Positions 11,237 through 20,520 of a stretch of 64,000 nucleotides of DNA are shown here, piece after piece. The notes beneath the pieces are model-generated. The model saw only the letters and a list, made by a program, of their open reading frames with translations, was not told the origin of the DNA and did no database searches. Position numbers and translations under genes: made by a program. Numbering within the stretch: the first letter of the stretch is position 1; each line of letters begins with the position of its first letter. Source of the DNA: Welwitschia mirabilis (lineage: Eukaryota > Gnetophyta > Gnetopsida > Welwitschiales); contig JBOZIK010000001.1 of NCBI GenBank assembly GCA_051453625.1, positions 186,604,790 through 186,668,789 of the forward strand, written 5' to 3'.

Positions 11237-11738
11237 AGAGTTACTCCTATCTTTCTTTTTTTAATTCATATGTTTGAAGTATTGATTCTGTGGTTTGGGA
11301 AATCAAAGATTTAGTTCACATTAGGAATACCAGAGATTTTTTTTTTTTGATATATTAGATTCCATAGAAAGCTTCAGTGGGCTGAAATTTCTCAAGGTTC
11401 AATTATTTTTTAATATCGCATTCTAGACTACTTTTTCATTATGTTTTGTGTTTTCTTAAAATTCATAGGTTTGAAACTTTTAATCAAAGATCGTATCAAA
11501 AAAATACCAGATGATTTAATAATTCTCGTTTAGCTTATGAATTTGACCCTTTATCTGTTCTCACACTTGATGTATGCAATACTTTAGGGCAAAGAGCTTT
11601 CTTAATGTATGTATGTATGCAATGTTTGCAAGGGACATGGAAAAGGTTGTAGAAGGAGGAGGGTAGAAGCAGAGGGTCATTTTCATATGAGAAAACAAAG
11701 CTTTACACATGTTCTCATGTGTAGAATGCCTTTACTAC
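11237..11738 (+). other. Non-coding sequence shared with 14,663-15,162
   Basis: Follows the RRM exon in both cargo copies and is clearly homologous to 14,663-15,162 (for example the agaaagcttcagtgg and tttaatatcgca segments). It probably represents the captured intron and flank of the RRM gene. Homology stops abruptly at 11,738, where the TRIM-like element begins. Confidence 0.6.
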
Positions 11739-11810
11739 TGCGAATCGAATCATAATAATGCAAAATGTAACATAGGAATTGAAAGTAGGTGGACCACTTC
11801 GAGGGGGTCA

Positions 11811-12450
11811 GGCTTTGTATTGCATATTGTCCACTTTCTTTTTCATAAGGATTTTCTATTTCAAGATTCTTTTTAGTCTTAGACACTTTCTTCTCTGTCT
11901 CCAAACCTTTAATTTGTGTCTTCTAAGATTGTAAATCTTAAACATCTTTCTTTTGTGACTCCAAATTTTGAATGTCTCTCTTCTGTTGCTTAAAAGCTTT
12001 AGCATCTTTAGGTGAATCCAATTCTTTAGTCTCCCTCTTTGGTGATTCAAAATGCTTAGTCTGTGCATGGAAACCTTCTTTAGCGTGATCATTGCCCCTT
12101 TTTGCAATATCTCTATCTTTAAATGAAGTGCCTTCACCTTTGATTTTCTCCTTGATAGAACTGCAAGGTTCCTTATGCTCTATTTTCAAAGTCTCATCTT
12201 TAAATTCTACATTATTTTTTTCTATGTCAGTGTTTTTTTGTCCTAACTGTTATGTTTAATCATAGTCCACAGAAGATACCTCTGTAGAAGAAGTTAAGAA
12301 TTTTCCTTGGCTATACTTTACTTCCAATGCATTAATTAATCTTCTAATATCTTCTAATGCCTTTGTATTTATTTCTACTGTCTCCCTTAATCTTTTCCTA
12401 CTCCTCTTTGAGGTGATTTTCTATCTTTGAAAGTGTCATGCCATCTGCCG
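11811..12450 (-). pseudogene. Gag-like charged protein remnant of the TRIM-like element
   Basis: Downstream of the primer-binding site the - strand opens with MADGMTLSKIENHLKEE (ATG near 12,450) and then ALEVKYSQGK and similar stretches, resembling the coiled-coil N-terminus of plant gypsy gag proteins. It continues as a Lys/Glu-rich region: 83 aa open at 11,938-12,189 and 73 aa at 11,683-11,904, in the same general reading with a stop between. Repeated xLESxKKD-type units are visible. There is no zinc knuckle or enzyme domain. A captured host LEA-like gene is an alternative for the Lys/Glu-rich part, but the position after the PBS favours gag. Confidence 0.45.
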
Positions 12451-12464
12451 TCAATATGGAACTA

Positions 12465-12477
12465 GGCTCTGATACCA
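12465..12477 (-). other. Retroelement primer-binding site (tRNA-iMet type)
   Basis: The - strand reads TGGTATCAGAGCC, complementary to the 3' end of plant initiator tRNA-Met, the primer of most plant LTR retrotransposons. It lies 7 bases downstream of the GGGTTCA end of the 5' LTR of the TRIM-like element. Confidence 0.8.
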
Positions 12478-12588
12478 ACTATTATGAACCCAATCATAAT
12501 AATGCAAAATGTTGTAACATAGGAATTTAAAGTAGGGTGATTACTTCGAGGGGGTTAGAACTCCATTTAATCACTTTGAGGAGGTCAG

Positions 12589-13654
12589 GCCTTTTATTTA
12601 ATAATGGTTTGAAAGAGGGCACAAAACTTATCCCAAAACTCAACAAGTCTTGTTTCACCTAACTTTAACATCAAATTATGTCCTTTAAATCTTGATAGCA
12701 TAGTGTTGTGAAAATCATGATATTAAATTACCAAGCTAAGCAAGTTTTACTCAATCTGATAACTATTAGTGTTCGTTTAGTAGTAAATCAAACATTAAAA
12801 TATTAGTGTAGAGGCTCTAGTTAGAACCAACATATCTACAAAAACAAGCTACAGAATAAGTTTGACTACTTATAAAGAGAAATGCTGATAACAAGATTTT
12901 ACTTGCTAAAGCAGGAGCAATTCCCTAGCTAGTGAAATTATTATTCTCAAAGGATCCAATAAGAACATGCAGACTACAATTTTGAACCTTCTATTCATAG
13001 TAGTAACAAGGGCCTTATAGTTTAGGCTAGAACTATAAACTGTATCGTGGAGGTATTGAAACATGGTACTATGAAAGCAAGAGAAAAGGCAGCTGCCACT
13101 CTTTTCAGCTTGTTTATCATAGATGAAAATAAGTGACTATTAGTGCAACTGGTTCAATTCCTCCATTGGTTGATCTTCTTGGTGATGGCACCCTAAGAGG
13201 AAAGAAAAATGTTGCTACTGCTCATTTCAATTTGTCAATTGATCAAGTGAACAAGGTCAGGGAAGGGGTAGTTATTCCACTAATGGCCTTGTTGCTTGAT
13301 CAGAGTATGAGATGGTTGACAAAGCACTTGTAATACTCACAATACTTAATACACACTAAGAAGGCCATGTTGCAATTGGATAACAGTCCGCTATACATTC
13401 TCTTGTAGAATTAATCAACTCAGGGTCAACAAGAAACAAGGAGAATGTTGTTATTGTCTTGCTTGCTTTAAGTGTCAATGATTCATCTAACTTGCGGAAG
13501 GCACTACAGTTTGCCTTTATTGTAGTGATTGAAGGGAGGAATATAGACTTCCATTGAGCCTGTAATAATAACCTCAATATAGTTGGTATGAGGCTAGAGC
13601 CTGGTTATATTCCTTCCCATATTTGAGAACATTCTACTTGAATGGTGAAAATGT
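12589..13654 (+). pseudogene. PUB13/14-like U-box/ARM ligase, ARM-repeat part, copy 1
   Basis: Homologous over its length to 19,550-20,620. The ARM repeat reading is visible as [20 protein letters not shown] (frame open 13,133-13,333, with GTLRGKKNVATAHFNLSID) and then EGHVAIG and SLVELINSGS segments after a stop. Plant U-box E3 ligases of this class have UND, U-box and ARM domains; here only the part after the U-box is present and it is broken by several stops. Homology begins right at the end of the TRIM-like LTR, so the 5' part was lost or never present. Not functional as a ligase. Confidence 0.75.
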
Positions 13655-13882
13655 TTGAGATATTCTATATTTTCATTCAATGTAATAGGGAGAATATATA
13701 NNNNNNNNNNNNNNNNNNNNNNNNNNNNNNNNNNNNNNNNNNNNNNNNNNNNNNNNNNNNNNNNNNNNNNNNNNNNNNNNNNNNNNNNNNNNNNNNNNNN
13801 AATTGACATAGAAAAAAACCCATCAACTCGTTGTTGAAAACAATTAGAACGGTTTCAAATAAACGCCCTTCCTTGTAGCTAA
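13655..13882. other. Junction between cargo copies, with gap
   Basis: Sequence unlike the PUB copy from about 13,655, then a 100-N gap (13,701-13,800), then subterminal-type sequence (caattagaacggtttcaaataaacgccc-like) resembling 10,698-10,738. It may hide the left TIR of a second CACTA element. No gene seen. Confidence 0.5.
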
Positions 13883-14071
13883 ATATAATTCATTATTCAA
13901 ATCCACAAAATAGTTTAAGAGAGAAGCATAAAACAGTTCGATGGAGAGTTCGATCTGCAAGAAGTTTGATGAAAGAGGGTTTGGAATAAAAACAGAAGAG
14001 GATTCGAGAGGGGATAGGAGAAACCAGAGCCTCCCTCACATGGAGCTATGCATCTCAAGAAGCACGTCGTC
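13883..14071 (+). repeat. Contig-end duplicate of the RRM exon start
   Basis: 189 bases nearly identical to 14,172-14,359 (about two differences, one being a single-base indel) on the other side of a 100-N gap. Contains the ATG at 13,941 and the first 44 codons of the RRM exon, open here. The near identity and position at a gap suggest an unmerged haplotype or contig end rather than a third gene copy. Confidence 0.75.
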
Positions 14072-14228
14072 NNNNNNNNNNNNNNNNNNNNNNNNNNNNN
14101 NNNNNNNNNNNNNNNNNNNNNNNNNNNNNNNNNNNNNNNNNNNNNNNNNNNNNNNNNNNNNNNNNNNNNNNTATAATTCATTATTCAAATCCACAAAATA
14201 GTTTAAGAGAGAAGCATAAAACAGTTCG

Positions 14229-14662
14229 ATGGAGAGTCGATCTGCAAGAAGTTTGATGAAAGAGGGTTTGGAATAAAAACAAAAGAGGATTCGAGAGGGG
14301 ATAGGAGAAACCAGAGCCTCCCTCACATGGAGCTATGCATCTCAAGAAGCACGTCGTCCACACGTTTAGGGCCTGCAGGTGGTCAGAAATGGGTTCCCAG
14401 CATTCCTGCATTTGCCCAGGATTCGGCTGTTGCAGCCAACGCAGTTGAAGATGAGATACAAGAGATCCCTTCGGAACCGGGGCTTCCAGAAGGGGAAGAA
14501 GGGCTTTAGGAAATTGAGTCAGATACAGAGGAATCTGGTTCTATTGATAGGGTTTATCCTCAAGGACGAACTCAACTACATGTAGCTGATATCCCCGATA
14601 ACATTGACAGTCAAGCTTTTGCCAATCTTTTCCAGGGCGCTGAAGAGGTCATGACAGCAGAG
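14229..14662 (+). pseudogene. Chloroplast-RNP-like RRM gene, exon 1 fragment, best copy
   Basis: The exon reads from ATG at 14,229, but a one-base deletion in the sixth codon region breaks the frame; the duplicate at 13,941 keeps it. The open frame 14,327-14,509 gives PAGGQKWVPSIPAFAQDS then an acidic segment (EDEIQEIPSEPGLPEGEEGL), a stop, and continued acidic sequence (ESDTEESGSID). Then comes GRTQLHVADIPDNIDSQAF near 14,563-14,620, fitting RRM RNP2 and helix 1. The exon ends at cagag|gtactcc (14,662), a plausible splice donor. Acidic region plus RRM suggests a nuclear-encoded plastid RNA-binding protein; the second RRM is absent. Captured fragment, non-functional. Confidence 0.55.
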
Positions 14663-15480
14663 GTACTCCTACCTTTGTTTTTTATTCATGTTTTAAAGTA
14701 TTGATTACATGGTTTCGGAAATCAAATATTTAATTTCACGTTAGGTATACCAAAGGAAAAAAATTTCATAGATGGGATTTCACAGAAAGCTTCAGTGGAC
14801 TGACATTTCTCAAGGTTCAGCTGTTTTTTAATATCGCACTCTGGACTGCTTTTTCATTATGTTTTGTGTTTTCTTGAGTTTCACAGGTTTGCAAGTTTTA
14901 ACCAAAGATCGTACCAAAAAAATGCCGGATGCCTTTAGAATTCCCATTCAGATCATGAATTTGGCCCTTTATCTACTCCCGCCCTTGACGTATGCAATAA
15001 TTTAGGGCAAAGAGATTTCTTGATGTATGTGTGTATGTATTGTTCGCAAGGGACATGGAAAAGGTTGCAGAAGGAGGAGGGAGAGAAGCAGAAGGCCATT
15101 TTTGTGTGAGAGAACAAAGCTTCACATGCATTCTTATGCGTAGAACGCCTCTGCTTTGCTTTTTCTCTACATGGAAATTGTTGATGATCATGACACCGTA
15201 ATAATCTATTCATTTTCATACTCATGTGATCTTCCCAGCTGCTAAAAATGCTGATGTGCAGTCAAATGAGTGCCACTTATCATCCTCTGTAAAATAACGG
15301 CTTGGAAATTGAGGTACAGCTGTCTTGGATATCAAACAATGTAAAAGAATTTATCTTGAGAATTTGTTTTTGGTAAAAATTAATTTACGTAATTTTTATT
15401 GCAAATCAAAATTTTCCTTATGAACTGTGTAATCCATTAACATTTTGCCTTGGACTCTGTGGTATACTTTGCACTCTCAC
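14663..15480 (+). other. Captured intron/flank and unassigned sequence
   Basis: 14,663-15,162 matches 11,237-11,738 of cargo copy 1. From about 15,163 to 15,480 the sequence has no counterpart in copy 1 and no recognisable gene. The - strand ORFs here (up to 90 aa, 14,953-15,225) look like chance frames in non-coding DNA. Confidence 0.5.
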
Positions 15481-15481
15481 C

Positions 15482-15880
15482 ATTGTAGTGACGTATGCAA
15501 AGCCCTCGAAGACATTGACACAAGACAGAGGCTTAAAGTTCTTTAGGAGGCAAAGGTTATTGACATGACTGCGACAGGAGCGGCAATGTATCAGGAAGTT
15601 ATTCATGCTTTAAGGTCTTCACTAGTCTTTATTGAAGAGGCTGAAGAGGTGTTGGAGCCTCAGTTGGTTGTGGGCATTGACCGTATGTCCAGCGTGTAAT
15701 ATTAATTAGAGATTACTATCCATTAGGCTTAAGTATAGAATACTCTGAACTGGAAAAGAGGCATGATTTTGCTGTCTCATTGTTTGAGAGACTTGTCCAG
15801 CATAATTGCATGCCTTATCAGTCTGTGAAGCATCATAGTAGAATGCAACTGAAGATGCCACCTTCATTCAGACTAAGGCT
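15482..15880 (+). pseudogene. SF1 RNA helicase fragment, ZNFX1-like
   Basis: The + strand gives KVIDMTATGAAMYQ then LRSSLVFIEEAEEVLEPQLV (about 15,557-15,675), matching the GMTTTGAAKY and IVEEAAEVLEAH helicase motifs of NFX1-type zinc finger-containing protein 1 homologues (UPF1-like SF1 helicases). The EEA is the Walker B-type motif II. After a frameshift, LEKRHDFAVSLFERLVQHN (about 15,749-15,808) and QSVKHHSRMQ follow, matching the SLFERL and QHRM blocks. Several stops and at least one frameshift are present. The Walker A region and zinc fingers are absent. A captured internal fragment of a host RNA helicase gene; not functional. Confidence 0.65.
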
Positions 15881-16500
15881 GGAGGTGTAAAACTTTAGGA
15901 AGTTGGAGTATTAGACGTCCTTTGGGATGACATTAAACAACTTGAATATGTCTCAAATAGCGATCAGACTATTAGGGGCCATATATCTACAGAGAAGTCT
16001 GTAGATTCTGCTAGTCATGGATGTAACGCTGAGGCAATTGTCAGCACTTCAAAAATAGCAGAGCAAAGGAATCTTCTAATATTTGAAGATGAAGGAACAA
16101 TAACAATTGCATGGGACTGTCTACTTTCTCTGCAAGACTATGAAAACCGTCTTGCTCTTCCGTATGACCCAGGTTTGCTTTGTCATGACTATGAAAACCG
16201 TGTTGCTCTTGAAATAGTATCACCTCCATCCTACAACAGTAAGTTTACAGTTGAGAAACTTCTAGGGTTGAGCTCTCTTTTGGCTTTAGTTCTCTATGGA
16301 TTCAAGTTCAAAGGAAACAAAGGGGACAAATTAAAGCTATTCTCCTACAACTCTTTCACTATATCATAGACCATAGGTTCTTTCAGAAGAGAAGAGTCCA
16401 GTGTTGATGCCTTGTATCAGTGACACGTGTTTGACCCATCCACTAATGAGGTGATCGCAGTTGTTAGTGGGTCAAGTGTCTTCAAGTTTTTGAAATTAAG
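15881..16500 (+). pseudogene. Unrecognised coding-like fragment
   Basis: A coding-like reading runs from about 15,920 to 16,230 (segments SNSDQTIRGHISTEKSVDSA, then IVSTSKIAEQRNLLIFEDEG and LSLQDYENRLALPYDPG), with a 64-aa open frame at 16,175-16,369. The phrase DYENR is repeated (16,138-16,150 and 16,187-16,200), showing a small internal duplication of about 48 bases. I do not recognise the family. It could be more of the helicase gene or another captured host gene. The base composition is richer in G+C than the surrounding retroelement DNA, like the other captured fragments. Confidence 0.4.
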
Positions 16501-16529
16501 TGCACCTCAAGAAAACAAGTTAAGATGGA

Positions 16530-16705
16530 TGGGTCATCAACTGGTTCGAAAGAATCTACTTGGCATTGTAGTCGTTGCAACAAGCCTACACATCTCTAAT
16601 GTCCTGAATGTATTGAATTGAAGCTACCCCGTGTCAATTCTGCTTTCTGAGCCGAGGATTGTTTCAAGTTTGCCTGGAGTTCTTACAACTCTGTGCATAG
16701 AGAAG
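16530..16705 (+). pseudogene. Methionine aminopeptidase 1 zinc-finger fragment
   Basis: The reading is WHCSRCNKPTHL, stop, CPECIELKLPRVNSAF, stop, AEDCFKFAWSSYNSVH. This matches the N-terminal C6H2/MYND-like zinc finger of eukaryotic type 1 methionine aminopeptidase (plant MAP1A), which in the family guides ribosome association. The visible ligands are the CxxC pair, the CPxC pair, the DC of the third pair and the final His. The two in-frame stops (TAA at about 16,586 and TGA at about 16,648) replace what are usually Gln and Cys. The catalytic domain is absent. A single captured exon, non-functional. Confidence 0.7.
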
Positions 16706-16860
16706 CAGCTCATTCAGCTGTTAGGGTAGATAATCTAGATGATCAGGGTTAGGGTCACTTCAGCTCGTTCAGGTCATTCAGCTTATTCAGCTGTTAAGGC
16801 AGATAATTCAGATGATCAGGGTATGTGCGTATAGAAGCAGTTCATCCAGCTCTTCGGGGG
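16690..16860 (+). repeat. Two-copy tandem repeat around cattcagctgtta-ggcagataat
   Basis: The segment gaagcagctcattcagctgttagggtagataatctagatgatcagggt is repeated in diverged form about 75 bases later (cattcagctgttaaggcagataattcagatgatcagggt), and gaagcagttcatccagctc recurs at the end. A local tandem duplication following the captured zinc-finger exon. Confidence 0.7.
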
Positions 16861-17347
16861 AGTTCTCACAAGTCTCTGGCATGGTACTCTGTGGTATATT
16901 GTAAGTTTTCTTTGGATATTAGTGCTTATGTGTTTCCATCTGAAATGCATTGTAATATTCCAATTATGTTGTTTTTGCACTTTATTTTCATAACAATTAC
17001 AAGGCTTGTTCAAAAACTAAACAATCTATCATTCTCAATTATTTTTTAACTTCACAATTCCACACAATTCTAGAGATAGGAATTCAAAGTCCTATTTCTG
17101 TTCCTTAAGGTTTTTACGATGCCATTAGGTTGTGGAGAAGTTGAAACAATATTTATGAGAGTGCATACCCTCTTGGAAGACAAATTTGCCTGTACCAGGA
17201 ATTGTGGAAGGATACTAAGTTTTAGCGTTATAGCTGCAAGTTGGGAACATCTTTCATTTGAGAATTAAGACTGTGTGAGTACTGAGAACTATATTCATCC
17301 AAATTCTTACTTTATAATACTCAACAATCTAATAGATTGCAGATGAA
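16861..17347. other. Captured or filler DNA, no gene seen
   Basis: The overlapping ORFs on both strands (74 and 65 aa at 16,816-17,049) have no recognisable features. Contains ordinary intron-like T-rich stretches. Confidence 0.4.
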
Positions 17348-17601
17348 GCCTAACTTGATTCATCCAACCAGCAACAAGATGAATGAGGTTATCAGTGAAA
17401 CCTAACAGAACCAAAGAAAGCTTCNNNNNNNNNNNNNNNNNNNNNNNNNNNNNNNNNNNNNNNNNNNNNNNNNNNNNNNNNNNNNNNNNNNNNNNNNNNN
17501 NNNNNNNNNNNNNNNNNNNNNNNNGCCTAACTTGATTCATCCAACCAGCAACAAGATGAATGAGGTTATCAGTGAAACCTAACAGAACCAAAGAAAGCTT
17601 C
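17348..17601 (+). repeat. Exact 77-bp duplicate flanking a 100-N gap
   Basis: 17,348-17,424 and 17,525-17,601 are identical (77 bases, starting gcctaacttgattcatcc) and lie directly on either side of a gap of exactly 100 Ns. The same geometry with the same 77-base length occurs at three other gaps in the window. Best explained as an unmerged overlap between contigs. Confidence 0.9.
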
Positions 17602-17602
17602 A

Positions 17603-17875
17603 ATGGAAAACTGTAGAAGCATCGTTGTTGATGATAGCAACAAAGCTAAATTCATTGATCTGTTTAATTTATCTTTAGGTTTGATACCTCTCATTGAGTG
17701 GCAATACAATAATAATACTGATGTTGATAAGGCATTGACAGGTAAGAAGGCACAATGCTTAGCCATCATTAAGTGCGGCCCTGGACCATTCTTACCTTCC
17801 AATGGTAGTTTTAGGCATAAGATACAATATCTAGAAACCATTGTTATTTTTAACCTATGGTTTAATATTCTATAA
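17603..17875 (+). other. Unrecognised 90-aa open frame in the CACTA cargo
   Basis: ATG at 17,603 opens 90 codons (starting MENCRSIVVDDSNKAKF). No domain or motif is recognised and no signal or membrane segment is evident. An opposing 129-aa frame (17,569-17,958, -) covers the same bases. It may be part of another captured host gene or chance. I cannot assign function. Confidence 0.25.
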
Positions 17876-19060
17876 CTATTGCTTTTAAGGGTCACTATCA
17901 ACTGTGTATATAAAGACACATTGTTTATTAAATCACCTAAATATCTAGCAACAAGCACTAATGTGTGGGGTCACTGCACTTGTTGCATGCAAGACTGCCT
18001 AGAGAGAGCAGTAAAAGCTGTATGATGAGCAGAACAGTGGCAAACCCTTATTGCATGAACCAGAACTAGGAAAATTGCTAAATTGAGCAAAGAAAATGAA
18101 TAAAACTACTTTTTACTGTAAATCCTTCCCCTGGGCTTTTTGAAAATATGTAGCAGACAGCTTAACCTACATATACCTTGCCCATCATTGGGCATCCAAC
18201 ATAAAGTTCTTGACATTGGACTGACATTCAATAGGCCTTAAACATGCAAAGAAGAGCTAAAATACACAAGGCTACACATCATGGTAACTATCCTTAATAG
18301 CCAAGGCATTGCGATTCATCAAAGATGTTTTGACACTTGCATAACATTAGCCAATTTACTTCTAATGTTGATATTTTTATGCATGTTGACACAAGTACTT
18401 ATTTTGATGTACCTAAAGCAGTCCTTTAAATGTAAACTAGTGCAAGCTTTCATTGTTACCTTATTGGGTGATAGATTCCTGGTGTTTGCTTATCAGCTGA
18501 TACTGCAGTATCAAGTATCAGTTAATGTTAAATAGAGATAATCGATTGCCATTAGAGTATATGGCCAATTATTGCCGGAACAAGACCAATGTCACATTCC
18601 TAAGTAGCTTTGGTATTAACATTCTTAAGTAGCCAAATTTATGTTATGATGTTTTTAATTATAACTACTGCTTTATTGATGCAGGAAACGCTAACAGATA
18701 CTTTCTACCTTCACAGTCTTTTATTTGATTCAAGGGGAAAGTGGTTGTGGAAGGCAACTATAATTATGCTTTTTCATTAGGGCGTTTTTTAGAGTTTTGC
18801 TCATTATTTGAACCCAATTAGGCACTGCCAATTAATCATCTGTTAGTACAGTCTGGACATACTAGGTATATAAATCCATTCACAATCGTCATCAAAAACT
18901 ATCCAAGCTTTCATATCCGTCATCGACTGTAATTGGATTCTGTAATGGGGCTCCTTGTGCCATTATTAACTAACAAGATATCGTAATTAGGCATCTGATT
19001 GTGTAGGTAGAGTTAATACACTTATAACTCAAGAGATCTAAAGGGAGATCTGATATATAG
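17876..19060. other. Cargo interior with no recognisable gene
   Basis: No known domain on either strand. The 84-aa ORF at 18,281-18,535 is hydrophobic in the middle (LANLLLMLIFLCMLTQVLILM), but nothing supports it as a gene. Likely captured intron or flank of the PUB gene that follows. Confidence 0.4.
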
Positions 19061-19065
19061 GATGT

Positions 19066-20520
19066 TGAGCTGTTTATGGATCTAATGATTGCATTGTCAC
19101 ACAAGGGTGCTAGGAATGCTGATCCTACTGTTTTAGAAAGACTTGCAAGTAAACTACATCTTGAAACTGCTTCAAATATTGTTATGGAATCAAGAGCAAT
19201 TAAAAAGCTTGTAAAAGAAAGAGGGGAGGGGAGGGGAGGGGGAATTGATCAGACTCTGGAAATTATCACATATCTTCTGAAGAAGATTAAGAGCATGCAG
19301 GAAGATAAGATAGGTGTTACAAAGCTTTCCCTGTTTGAACATCTAGCAATGGATACCAGCACTCACATTGTCCCAGAAGACGACCAGCGCCTATATCCCT
19401 AGACTTGATGAGTGATCCTGTTATAGTTGCCATAGGATAAGTATTATTTGTTCTTTTTATATTTTTTTACAGTAGAATGATTCTTTTGAAATCTGTTTAT
19501 AGGAGTCACAAAGCTCTTTCTTTTATATGCAGATATATTATAGGCCTTTTATTTAATAATGGTTTGATACAGGGCACAAAACTTGTCCCAAAACTCAGCA
19601 GGTCTTGTTACACTAACTTTAACACCAAATTATGTCCTTTGAATCTTGATAGCAAAGTGGTGTGAAAATCATGGTATTGAATTACCAAGCCAAGCAAGTT
19701 CTAGTCGATCTGATAATTGTTGGTGTTCATTCAGTAGTAAATCAAACATTAACATGTTAGTGCAGAGGCTCTGTTCAAAACAGACAGATCTACAAAGACA
19801 AGCTACAGAAAAAAGTTTGACTACTTATAAAGAGAAATGCAGATAACAAGCTTTTACTTGCTGAAGCAGGAGTAATTCCTCAGCTAGTGAAATTATTGTC
19901 CTCAAAGGATCCAAAGACCTAAGAACATGCAGACTGCACTTTTAAACCTTTTATTTACAGTAGAAACAAGGGCTTTATAGTTCAGGCCGGGGCTATAAAC
20001 TGTACCATGGAGGTGTTGAAACATGGTACTATAAAAGCAAGGGAAAATGCAGCTGCCACTCTTTTTAGCTTGTCTGTCTTAGATGAAAATAAGTGACTAT
20101 TAGTGCAGCTGGTGCAATTCATCCATTGGTTGATCTTCCTGGTGATGGAACCCTAAGACGAAAGAAAGATGCTACTACCGCTCGTTTCACTTTCTTAACT
20201 TATCAAGTGAACAAGGCCAGGGCAGGAGTAGTTCTTCTGCTGATGATCTTCTTGCTTGACCAGAGCATGGGGATGGTTGATGAAGCACTTGCAATACTCG
20301 CAATACTTACTACACACTAGGAAGGCCATGTTGCAATTGGACAGTAGTCCGCTATACATTCTCTTGTAGAATTAATCAACTTAGGGTCAGCAAGGAACAA
20401 GGAGAATGCTGTTGCTGTATTGCTTGCTTTTAGTGTAAATGATTCATCTAACTTGTGGAAGGCACTGCAGCTTGATGTCTACGACAGTTTGCCTCTCCTG
20501 TAATGATTAAGAGGAGGAAT
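19066..20520 (+). pseudogene. PUB12/13/14-type U-box/ARM E3 ligase, captured multi-exon fragment
   Basis: Exon segment 19,066-19,430 gives the UND-region reading LFMDLMIALSHKG, PTVLERLASKLHLETAS and TYLLKKIKSMQ. After a frameshift comes ISLDLMSDPVIVAIG, the start of the U-box, ending at a spoiled splice donor. An intron follows. The second exon (about 19,640-20,510) starts LIAKWCENHGIELP, the end of the U-box, then a linker and ARM repeats (TISAAGAIHPLVDLPGDGT, EGHVAIGQ, SLVELINLGSARNKENAVAV). In the family the U-box recruits an E2 and ARM repeats bind substrate; PUB12/13/14 members act in immune receptor turnover and other pathways. Several stops and frameshifts, and loss of most of the U-box core, make it non-functional. 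Retained introns indicate capture of genomic DNA, not cDNA. Confidence 0.85.

Larger units (their letters stand above)
11739..12587 (-). mobile_element. Short TRIM-like LTR retroelement
   Basis: Two short direct repeats, 11,739-11,810 (72 bases) and 12,485-12,587 (103 bases, enlarged by an internal duplication of the cttcgagggggt segment), bound the element. Each starts TG and ends CA on the + strand. On the - strand, 7 bases inside the 5' repeat, lies a primer-binding site TGGTATCAGAGCC (12,465-12,477), the plant initiator tRNA-Met site. Internally there is a gag-like reading on - but no RT or integrase. Very short LTRs with a PBS and tiny interior define TRIM elements. The polypurine tract is weak and no target duplication was found. 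Confidence 0.6.

Noticed and set aside
19066-20520. An intact U-box ubiquitin ligase gene
   Set aside because: Most of the U-box core is missing, the donor site is spoiled and the ARM part has several stops and frameshifts.
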